From Snodgrassella alvi (GTDB taxonomy: Bacteria > Pseudomonadota > Gammaproteobacteria > Burkholderiales > Neisseriaceae), in assembly GCF_002777855.1 (NCBI RefSeq), contig NZ_MEIK01000015.1:62001-126000 (forward strand): a stretch of DNA of 64,000 nt. Direction: 5' to 3'. The translations under genes were made by a program, and so were the position numbers. Positions 46,677 to 54,452 of this stretch are shown here, piece after piece. The first letter of the stretch is position 1. The number at the start of each line of letters is the position of its first letter. Below the pieces are notes generated by a model. The model searched no databases, was not told the origin of the DNA, and saw only the letters and a program-made list of their open reading frames with translations.

Positions 46677-46700
46677 AAAAAAAGACGCATGTTTGCGTCC
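46677..46700 (-). terminator. Terminator of tRNA-Ala
   Basis: On the minus strand GACGC and GCGTC form a stem with a 6-base loop and are followed by seven T. It is about 27 bases past the tRNA 3' end. Confidence 0.8.
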
Positions 46701-46726
46701 ATTTATCTATAAAATCATTATTTATA

Positions 46727-46802
<76 letters not shown>

Positions 46803-47047
46803 GATTGTTACAGCGTTTATTGCTGAACAGGCTGCGCATTTTACCTGAACTACTGAATTTTGCAAGCCCTAGCTTAAGCTTTCTTATTAAAGTGGAAATA
46901 CAGTTCTCAATCTGTAAACTATTCTACCCTATAAATATCGCATATCTGGACACACATTTGGATTAAAGGCAGTAGTGGTGGCTTCTGCCAATTAAATTTA
47001 TACTTACAGGCTAGTCTAAAATAATCTTATTTAACAGGATAGCTTTT

Positions 47048-48052
47048 ATGCGGCGTAAACAACGACGGGCGTTATTGCTGATTTTAACGGGTTTACTGAT
47101 GTTTGCGCTAGTATGGGCATTGTTGTTGTTTATGCCTAAAAGTAACGCGGGCTACCGTTTGAAAGTGCCAGCAGGCTATGGTATTAGCGGAGTAAGCAGG
47201 ATACTTACCAGTAATGATGTGATTTACAGCCGCTGGGTATTTGTTGGCACGGCCTATATGCTTGGCATGGGTGATAAAATTCATCGTGGCAATTATCGTT
47301 TACCCCGCTCGGTATCAAGCTGGCAGATTCTGCAAAGGCTGCGAAATGGTAAGCCAGACAGTATTAATGTGCAAATTATTGAAGGTAGTACGTTTGCACA
47401 GATGCGCAGGATTGTTGATAGTACACCCGATATAGAACATCTTACTCGTGGCTGGACTGATGTCCAAATACTTAAACAAGTGGCAGATGATACCCATTAT
47501 GCCCACGCAGAAGGGCTGTTTTTTCCAGCAACGTATGATATTAGCTCTGATAGCAGTGATTTATCGCTGTACCAGCAAGCATATAAGGCGATGCAGAAAC
47601 ATTTGCAGGCCGCATGGGAAGAACGGCGCAGTAATCTTCCTTACCAGTCTGACTACGAAATGCTGATTATGGCCAGTCTGATAGAAAAAGAAACTGGACA
47701 TGCGGAAGACAGAAGCAATGTGGCCGCGGTATTCGTTAATCGGCTTAATCAGCATATGCGCTTACAAACAGACCCTAGCGTGATTTATGGCATGGGCAGC
47801 CGCTATAAAGGTAAAATTGGCAAAGCTGATTTACGTCGTGACACACCGTACAATACTTATACTCGCGCCGGACTACCGCCCAGCCCGATTGCATTGCCGG
47901 GCAAAGCTGCGCTAGAAGCAGCTGCTCATCCGGCAAGTAATGATTACCTGTATTTTGTGGCGCGTAATGATGGTAGCGGACGCAGCCAGTTCAGCCACAG
48001 TCTGAACGAGCATAACGCAGCGGTTCGCCAGTATATTCTGAAAAAACCCTGA
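47048..48052 (+). CDS. mltG: Endolytic peptidoglycan transglycosylase MltG
   Basis: MltG (YceG), 334 residues, an inner-membrane enzyme that cuts nascent glycan strands and so sets their length. One N-terminal helix (about residues 8-30) anchors it. A LysM-like region follows (YRLKVPAGYGISGVSRIL). The catalytic domain has MASLIEKETG with the active-site Glu, VFVNRLNQHMRLQTDPSVIYG, TPYNTYTRAGLPPSPIALPG and the end YLYFVARNDGSGRSQFS. AGGATAG lies before the ATG. tmk starts 15 bases later, as in many proteobacteria. Confidence 0.95.
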   Translation: MRRKQRRALLLILTGLLMFALVWALLLFMPKSNAGYRLKVPAGYGISGVSRILTSNDVIYSRWVFVGTAYMLGMGDKIHRGNYRLPRSVSSWQILQRLRNGKPDSINVQIIEGSTFAQMRRIVDSTPDIEHLTRGWTDVQILKQVADDTHYAHAEGLFFPATYDISSDSSDLSLYQQAYKAMQKHLQAAWEERRSNLPYQSDYEMLIMASLIEKETGHAEDRSNVAAVFVNRLNQHMRLQTDPSVIYGMGSRYKGKIGKADLRRDTPYNTYTRAGLPPSPIALPGKAALEAAAHPASNDYLYFVARNDGSGRSQFSHSLNEHNAAVRQYILKKP

Positions 48053-48066
48053 GCAGATTAGTATAG

Positions 48067-48693
48067 ATGAAAGCAAAATTTATTACGTTGGATGGGATTG
48101 ATGGTGCCGGTAAATCAACCAACCTCGATACCATTCGTACATGGTTTGAAAAACACCAATTGCCGGTACTATTTACCCGTGAGCCGGGAGGCACTGCTAT
48201 TGGTGAAGCGTTACGCGAGCTCTTGCTTAATCCTGCTACCCGTGCCAATGCCCGCACTGAAACCTTGATGATTTTTGCTGCCCGTCAGCAGCATCTGGAT
48301 GAGGTGATTAAACCGGCTCTGGCACAAGGTATGCATGTTGTCAGTGATCGTTTTACAGATGCCACTTTTGCTTATCAGGGTGGTGGACGCGGTCTGCCTC
48401 TGGCTGATATAGCCATTCTTGAAAACTGGGTACAGCAGGGATTGCAACCTGATTTAACTTTACTACTGGATGTGCCCTTGGCTGTGGCTCAGCAGCGTCT
48501 AAGTCACAACACAAGCCCCGATCGCTTTGAGCAACTGGATACTAATTTTTTTGAACACACACGTCAGGTTTATTTAGACCGTGCCGCGGCGGCACCGCAA
48601 CGCTACGCCATCATTAATAGCAGCCTGCAACTGGATGCTGTAGCAGCGCAAATCAATCAGAGTTTGGCACAACAGTTTGGATTGAACCCATGA
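48067..48693 (+). CDS. tmk: Thymidylate kinase
   Basis: Tmk, 208 residues, phosphorylates dTMP to dTDP. P-loop FITLDGIDGAGKSTN, then the dTMP-binding FTREPGGTAIGEALRELLL, SDRFTDATFAYQGGGRGL and the LID region QQRLSHNTSPDRFEQLD. Its stop overlaps the holB start (ATGA). Part of mltG-tmk-holB-pilZ-tatD. Confidence 0.97.
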   Translation: MKAKFITLDGIDGAGKSTNLDTIRTWFEKHQLPVLFTREPGGTAIGEALRELLLNPATRANARTETLMIFAARQQHLDEVIKPALAQGMHVVSDRFTDATFAYQGGGRGLPLADIAILENWVQQGLQPDLTLLLDVPLAVAQQRLSHNTSPDRFEQLDTNFFEHTRQVYLDRAAAAPQRYAIINSSLQLDAVAAQINQSLAQQFGLNP

Positions 48694-49673
48694 TTTACCC
48701 ATGGCTCGAACCTGTTTGGCAACAGATTGCCCAGCACTGGCAGCAGCAGCCGCAAGCATGGTTGCTTTATGGCCATCCGGGAATCGGTAAGCGGGAATTT
48801 GCCGAGCATCTGGCGCAAGCACTGCTGTGTGAGTCCCCGCAAGCCAATCATCAGCCTTGTGGTGTGTGCACTTCTTGTCATTTATTCAGCCAGCACAGCC
48901 ATCCGGATTTCCTGATGGTGACGCCGGAAGAAGCAGAAAGCGACGGTGGTGAACGAAAGCTGGCACAAATTAAAGTAGAAACCATCCGTAATGTGCTCGA
49001 CTTTGCTCACCTGAGTGCCCATCGCGGCGGCAAACGTGTGGCTTTGATTTACCCTGCTGAAAGTATGAATACACAGGCCGCCAATGCATTGCTGAAAATT
49101 CTAGAAGAACCTCCGGCTGGGATGGTTTTTATTCTGGTCAGCCATCAGAAAGATCGACTACTACCTACCATTAAAAGTCGTTGTCGTCAGGTGGTGCTAA
49201 CCATGCCCACACCAGCAGAAGCATTGGCCTTTGCTCAACAATTACATGGTGAAAAAACGGCTGATTTGCTTGCCTTTCACGGCGGGGCACCCTTGTTTTC
49301 TGATAACGACAGCCATACGCAGCTACGTAACGAACTTATCCCTTTGCTCGTCAAGCCACGTCTGATTGCTATGCTGGATTATGCTGCTGCTTTTGACAAA
49401 CAGAAACTGGCTCTAGCAACCTTTCTAGACTGGCTGGCCAAATGGTTACTGGATATGTCTCTAGCGCAGCAACATATGTGTGCCATGTATTATCCGGCTT
49501 GGCAAAATGCATTGAACGAGATTACTGCACAAATCGACCCATTATCCCTGTTTGCTTTAATCGACAGAGTAAATGCGCTAGCCCCTTACGGTAAACATAC
49601 CCTCAATGTTAAAATGCAACTAGAAGACTTGTTAATAGATTATCTTAATGTGTGGCAGCATAAACACACATAA
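48690..49673 (+). CDS. holB: DNA polymerase III subunit delta prime
   Basis: HolB, 327 residues, a stator subunit of the clamp loader that places the beta sliding clamp on DNA. The Walker-A-like loop is GHPGIGKREFAEHLAQALL, then the zinc site CGVCTSC with an upstream Cys. ALLKILEEPPAGMVFILVSH and the sensor LPTIKSRCRQV follow. A C-terminal helical collar domain completes it. Coupled to tmk by a four-base overlap. Confidence 0.95.
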   Translation: MIYPWLEPVWQQIAQHWQQQPQAWLLYGHPGIGKREFAEHLAQALLCESPQANHQPCGVCTSCHLFSQHSHPDFLMVTPEEAESDGGERKLAQIKVETIRNVLDFAHLSAHRGGKRVALIYPAESMNTQAANALLKILEEPPAGMVFILVSHQKDRLLPTIKSRCRQVVLTMPTPAEALAFAQQLHGEKTADLLAFHGGAPLFSDNDSHTQLRNELIPLLVKPRLIAMLDYAAAFDKQKLALATFLDWLAKWLLDMSLAQQHMCAMYYPAWQNALNEITAQIDPLSLFALIDRVNALAPYGKHTLNVKMQLEDLLIDYLNVWQHKHT

Positions 49674-49688
49674 GCACAAAGGAAGTTT

Positions 49689-50048
49689 ATGGCTGAAGCG
49701 CCTACCAATCTGCCGGGCAAAATGCTCAATTTAACCATTCCCGATAAACCAGAGCTGTATCGCAGCTATATGGCATTTCTACAGCATGGTGGCCTGTTTG
49801 CGCCCACAACAGATACGTTTCAAATGGGTGAAGAAGTATTACTGGCGGTAAACCTGCCCGAATTCAACGAAGCCAAATATCTGCGCACAAAAGTAGTATG
49901 GATAAACACCGCCGCTACATCTACCGGCCAGCCTCAGGGAATCGGACTGGCATTTGGCAAAGATGAAGACAGCATTGCCGTAAAGCAGAGTATTGAAGAT
50001 ATTCTGCCTGGTTTACTGCTGAGCGAACGCACAACATATACCCTGTAA
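49689..50048 (+). CDS. pilZ: PilZ-domain protein (type IV pilus assembly type)
   Basis: A 119-residue, single-domain PilZ protein. It has GKMLNLTIPDKPELYRSYM, then the beta-barrel core with GGLFAPT, MGEEVLLAVNLPE, RTKVVWINTAA and GIGLAFG. The RxxxR motif for cyclic di-GMP is absent, as in the PilZ of type IV pilus systems, where it acts with PilB and FimX-like partners in pilus extension. Position after holB and before tatD is the usual one. AAAGGAAG precedes the ATG. Confidence 0.9.
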   Translation: MAEAPTNLPGKMLNLTIPDKPELYRSYMAFLQHGGLFAPTTDTFQMGEEVLLAVNLPEFNEAKYLRTKVVWINTAATSTGQPQGIGLAFGKDEDSIAVKQSIEDILPGLLLSERTTYTL

Positions 50049-50050
50049 TC

Positions 50051-50830
50051 ATGCTTATCGATTCACACTGCCATTTGAATATGCCTGAGTTGGCAGCCAG
50101 ACTGCCACAAGTTTTGGAGAATATGGCACAGGCAGAAATAGGGCAGGCTATTGCTATTAGCGTAGACCGTCAAAGCGCAGACGAAGTGCTGGCACTGGCC
50201 GAGCAGCATACAAATCTTTTTGCCAGTGTCGGTGTGCACCCCGAAGACCAAAACTCGGCGGAAATGAGTGTAGATGAACTGATTGCGGCTGCACAACATC
50301 CTAAAGTAGTCGGTATCGGTGAAACTGGCCTCGATTATCATTGGTGCAGTGGAGATCTTGCTTGGCAGCATGCACGCTTCAGCACGCATATACAGGCCTC
50401 CAACCAAACCGGTCTGCCACTGATTATTCATACCCGTGATGCTGCTGCGGATACACTGCGCCTTCTACATGAAAACCAAGCACAACAAGGCGTTATCCAT
50501 TGCTTTACCGAAGATACTGCCTTTGCCAAAGCTGTATTGGATTTAGGCTTTTATATTTCTTTCTCTGGTATAGTGACCTTCAGAAACGCGCAGCAGATAC
50601 AAGAAGCTTGCAAATACGTACCTTTAGATCGCATATTGGTTGAAACTGATGCTCCTTATCTGGCTCCAGTGCCCAAGCGTGGCAAACCAAATGAACCGGC
50701 TTACGTACGTTACACCGCCGAATTTGTCGCACAGCTTCGCGGCGAGAGCATGGCAACCATCGAAGCAGCCACCACCGCCAATACCTATCGCTTGTTTAGC
50801 AAATTACCACCGCTGACTAGCCAGCCATGA
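50051..50830 (+). CDS. tatD: TatD-family metal-dependent deoxyribonuclease
   Basis: TatD-family hydrolase, 259 residues. TIM-barrel metal ligands appear as LIDSHCHLNMPEL (two His), VGIGETGLDYHW (Glu), LPLIIHTRDA (His), GVIHCFTED (His) and LVETDAPYLAP (Asp). The motif PKRGKPNEPAY is typical. Family members are 3'-5' DNA exonucleases. The gene is separated by two bases from pilZ and overlaps the next start by four bases (ATGA). It is closer to the YcfH subgroup linked with holB. Confidence 0.93.
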   Translation: MLIDSHCHLNMPELAARLPQVLENMAQAEIGQAIAISVDRQSADEVLALAEQHTNLFASVGVHPEDQNSAEMSVDELIAAAQHPKVVGIGETGLDYHWCSGDLAWQHARFSTHIQASNQTGLPLIIHTRDAAADTLRLLHENQAQQGVIHCFTEDTAFAKAVLDLGFYISFSGIVTFRNAQQIQEACKYVPLDRILVETDAPYLAPVPKRGKPNEPAYVRYTAEFVAQLRGESMATIEAATTANTYRLFSKLPPLTSQP

Positions 50831-51618
50831 CACAGATTACTCTAACTGTACTCGGCTGTGGCAGCTCCTCCGGCACGCCAGTAATCGGTTGTGAATGTGC
50901 TACCTGCACCAGCAGCGACCCGAAAAACAGGCGCACCCGTTGCAGTGCTCATATTCAGATAGGCAAACAGCACTGGCAAATTGATACCGGTACCGATTTT
51001 TACCATCAGGCTTTACAATATCAACTGTCGCATATCGATGGCGTGCTCTACACCCATCCTCATGCCGACCATCTAAACGGTATCGATGATTTGCGCGCAT
51101 TCTGTTACAAACAGCGCGCGCCCATACCTATATACGGCCATCGTGATACATTGGCTAATATTTGCAGCCGCTTTGATTACGCTTTTCTGGAACAAAATAA
51201 CCACTGGAACCGTCCTGTACTGCGCGCACATGAGTTACCGTTAAATCAGGGGCAGAGCAGGGTTCTCACTATTGAAGACGTACCTGTATGGCAGTTTGCT
51301 GTATCACATGGAAGCTGGACAAGCAGTGCTTATCGCATAGGCAACATTGCCTGGTTTACCGATCTCAACCATATTGACGAATCCATTTTCCCACATTTAC
51401 AGGGACTAGATTACCTGTTTCTCGATTGCTTGATGGACACTTCATACCCAAGCCATCTTAGTACCAAACAGGCTTTTGCTTACGCCGAACGCATTCAGGC
51501 CAAACATACTTACTTTATCCACATGACCCATAAACAGGAATACCATAATTTAAAGCAACATTGCCCGAAAAACTGCGAACCTGCTTATGATGGATTGGTT
51601 GTGCACAGTAGTTATTAG
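50827..51618 (+). CDS. Metallo-beta-lactamase-fold hydrolase, PhnP-like
   Basis: Protein of 263 residues. It begins LTVLGCGSSSGTPVIGCECATC with two Cys that could bind zinc, as in PhnP. The metal motif is YTHPHADHLNGIDDLR (HxHxDH), with further ligands in FAVSHGSWTSS, WFTDLNHID and YFIHMTHKQEY. PhnP is a phosphoribosyl cyclic phosphodiesterase, but no phosphonate genes are near, so the substrate is uncertain. It ends the mltG-tmk-holB-pilZ-tatD operon and overlaps tatD by four bases. Confidence 0.88.
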   Translation: MTQITLTVLGCGSSSGTPVIGCECATCTSSDPKNRRTRCSAHIQIGKQHWQIDTGTDFYHQALQYQLSHIDGVLYTHPHADHLNGIDDLRAFCYKQRAPIPIYGHRDTLANICSRFDYAFLEQNNHWNRPVLRAHELPLNQGQSRVLTIEDVPVWQFAVSHGSWTSSAYRIGNIAWFTDLNHIDESIFPHLQGLDYLFLDCLMDTSYPSHLSTKQAFAYAERIQAKHTYFIHMTHKQEYHNLKQHCPKNCEPAYDGLVVHSSY

Positions 51619-51824
51619 TTTTCGCTCTGAATTGAACTAACCTAATAAAAACAATTATTTAATAAACTGCGTGTGCTATCTATAGCAAACACAAATTTGT
51701 TTGCAACAAAAAACGATTACGCTTAAGTTGAAATCTATTTTAATTTTAAAATTGATTCGGTGATAGTTGTATTAATAAGCAAATTTTTTCATATCTATTA
51801 CTTGAAATGAATAACCTTATTGGT

Positions 51825-51846
51825 AAAAAAGCCTACCTGTAGGTTT
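51825..51846 (-). terminator. Terminator of the EVE-nuclease gene
   Basis: On the minus strand AAACCTA and TAGGCTT form a stem with loop CAGG, followed by six T. It is about 27 bases past the gene. Confidence 0.7.
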
Positions 51847-51872
51847 GTATTTTTATTGTTGAAATCTAAGCC

Positions 51873-52982
51873 TTACAATTCTTCTTTCTCCGCATAATCA
51901 TCCACAACAGCATCTGTCATTCTATTTAAATGTTTTTGCTTACTCAATTCCTTTAAATTACTATAGGAAATATAACTACAGCTTTCAAACAGCGGTCCTT
52001 TATCCAAAAGAGAGAATACGGGCCTACGAATTTCTTGAAACACTTTCCCCTTTCTGGCGTCTGGTGCCACAATATGAAGATTAATATTCATATTTGGCTG
52101 TAATGCAAGCAAATCTGCCATCCGTAACAAACCGGAATAAATCGAAGTAGTATGTTCTACTTCAAAAGCACGAACAATTGAACGTCCTTTTAACCAAATT
52201 ACATCAATTTGTTCAATTGTACTTAATGTTGCTTCGTCATAATTAAGCGGTAAATGGTCTAATAAAAGTTCTGTTCCGTTTTTCCACTCTTTTAATACCC
52301 TGCACCTGTCTGCTTTGGGCAGCCAGATACGTAGCCCCATACGAGCGCCTATCTGCGCTAGTAATGCTTGCATTTTAATCGATTCACGCACATCTTGAGA
52401 TTGCTGCTGTTTATCACTTGCCAAGAATTCATCATCATTGTCAGGTACAGAAACTTCTACAACCTTATCAATGCGGTTCACGATATGGACTTTAAGACTT
52501 TTTTGTTCTTTTTCATCCAATGGGTGTATTTCTGGATTTACTGATTGCTCTAATAACGTACTAGCTAGAAATGTACCGTCTTTATCTGTAAATTTATTTA
52601 AACTACAACGTACAAAGCTTGTCCAGATGGTGCTTTTTTTATCACAAGATTGGGTAAATGAAAGTTGTTGCCATATTTCGTCTAGATGAATAGGTAATGT
52701 TTCATGCAAAGGTAGCCATACTTGAGCGCGAACATGAAAACGAACAATATAAGGATCGTTTTTTACCATAAATATGGGCGTATCATCCAGAAATGGTCCA
52801 TCTACTATTTCTAGCAAACCGCACCAGCGCGATAAACGTGTCACATAGCAAATCAGCACATCCCCAGCCTTAATACGGTTTGCCATTCCTTGCTGTCGAT
52901 TACGAAAACCAGTAATCGTTTTATTCGAGTGAGTAAATGCAGCATAAGTTTCTGGTGAAAAAAGATTAAGGTAATAAGCCAT
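51873..52982 (-). CDS. EVE/PUA-like domain fused to a PD-(D/E)XK-like nuclease domain
   Basis: Protein of 369 residues with two parts. Residues 1-140 look like an EVE (PUA-related) domain: MAYYLNLFSPETYAAF, GFRNRQQGMANRIKAGDVLICYVTR, SRWCGLLEIVDGPF. EVE domains read modified bases. Residues 200-340 hold a nuclease-like core: LLAQIGARMGLRIWLPKADR, IDVIWLKGR (Asp260), then AFEVEHTTSIYSGLLRMADLL (Glu274, Glu276), the D...ExE pattern of the PD-(D/E)XK fold, and NLHIVAPDARKGKVFQEIRR. Such fusions suit modification-dependent restriction of foreign DNA. It is a lone gene, with no methylase beside it, in AT-rich surroundings. Domain calls are from motifs only. Confidence 0.75.
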   Translation of the reverse strand: MAYYLNLFSPETYAAFTHSNKTITGFRNRQQGMANRIKAGDVLICYVTRLSRWCGLLEIVDGPFLDDTPIFMVKNDPYIVRFHVRAQVWLPLHETLPIHLDEIWQQLSFTQSCDKKSTIWTSFVRCSLNKFTDKDGTFLASTLLEQSVNPEIHPLDEKEQKSLKVHIVNRIDKVVEVSVPDNDDEFLASDKQQQSQDVRESIKMQALLAQIGARMGLRIWLPKADRCRVLKEWKNGTELLLDHLPLNYDEATLSTIEQIDVIWLKGRSIVRAFEVEHTTSIYSGLLRMADLLALQPNMNINLHIVAPDARKGKVFQEIRRPVFSLLDKGPLFESCSYISYSNLKELSKQKHLNRMTDAVVDDYAEKEEL

Positions 52983-54452
52983 GATTTTTGTTCTTATCCA
53001 ATACTTTTTTATCTAAAAAATAACAGCCTCGCCTTTGATAAAAATACCGACTGCCATGTATTTGCTACACAATTTAAAATTTTCAATACTTTTAATATGG
53101 TATGTTGGCTTTGCCATATTGGTAAATTTTATTACATATTCTTAATGTTATCATTTTTTCCTACACATGAGAAAAGTATCGGCTTCTATTATCGATATGT
53201 CTAGGCATCATTGAAACGAAAAGAGCTGAATGATTCAATCGTATAGTGAGAGTAATCAGTTTGGCAGGTGTTGGTTTTTTGTATCTGTTAAATGTGTATT
53301 AAACTTTAATAGATAATTATATCTTTATTATTACTCCATCTATTTATAAATAAAATAGCCTCAGTAGTGTTCTAAACTAATTCATGATATTTAGTTTGTT
53401 TATATATTTATGCTTTTGGGATTTATTTGTACTAAATTTGGCTTGCAAATGATAATTGAAAAAGGGTATAGTTAAAAAAATTTTATAAATAGGATTTTGC
53501 TGCACTGATTCATGTATAAAAACGGTGTAAAGATATTCGCTGTAATATTTATTATATTTGGCAGGATAGTTTATAAAAAGAGTAATAATGGGAATTAGAG
53601 GTTTAACATTTTGCAATAAATTATAGTGGGTCTGAATTCTATGATGATTAAATATTTAATTTATAGAAAGAATTTTGATATCTTTTGCCGATAAAAAATT
53701 CAACTTCGTTTGTTTAATCTTAATATAGGTTAGGTTAAATATTGATTTTGCTTGTGTAGCTATTATATTTCTCTAGAATACTGTGTGTACTATTTATAGA
53801 TTTTTCTCTGTGAACTTTGCTTCCAATTTAATGCAAATTTAAATTTTATTCATTGCATACTTATGCTTTACAATAAAAAATCGTGCATTCTAGAACAAAT
53901 ATTAGGAAATTATTTCACTTGAAGAAATATAAGCCGGATGCTTGGATACTTTATTTTTGTGTCAGCATTAATTTTGAGTGCTGTACTTTTAATTCTTTCA
54001 ACTAACGCGCCACATACAAAGCTTTAGTTGTAGTTTTTTGAAAAAATATAATTGATTTTTGTGCCGGCGGCATTTTGCTTTGCTGGCTTTTATGGTCAGA
54101 TAATATTCCACTTATATAGCTCAAAATATAAGTATTGTCTTGATTATATTTATGTCCATAGGTTTGGGTTTGAAATCTCTTCAGCTGATTTTGATATTTT
54201 ATTTACGCTGTTTAAATTATAACTAGATGGGACATAATTTATCTGATAATTTAAAAAAAAATCATTATATTTTAATTAAAATAATTTCATATGCATATTA
54301 AAATGGAGAATATAAGAATCTGAATAAAAATTAGAACTATCTATAAATAATATTTTTAAGGAGAGTAAACAGATAGATATTGAGTAGATGAGTAAGTGTG
54401 ACTAGATTTATCTGTAAATTCAATAAAATGAATAATAATATATAAAGGTTAA
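52983..54452. other. Long AT-rich gene-free stretch
   Basis: Nearly 1.5 kb without a supported gene. A 79-codon minus-strand frame at 53377-53616 has no ribosome binding site and a random-looking composition. No tRNA, repeat or recognisable RNA was seen. Upstream of the next gene AAAGG lies close to the ATG at 54453. Confidence 0.5.

Noticed and set aside
50827-51618. Assignment as PhnP of a phosphonate pathway
   Set aside because: The fold and metal motifs fit, but no other phosphonate gene is present, so I keep only the family-level call.
53377-53616. Open frame of 79 codons on the minus strand in the AT-rich gap
   Set aside because: Composition is that of random AT-rich sequence, with no start signal and no recognisable motif.
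52983-54452. CRISPR array or integrated element in the long AT-rich gap
   Set aside because: No regularly spaced repeats, integrase motif or tRNA-end duplication could be found.
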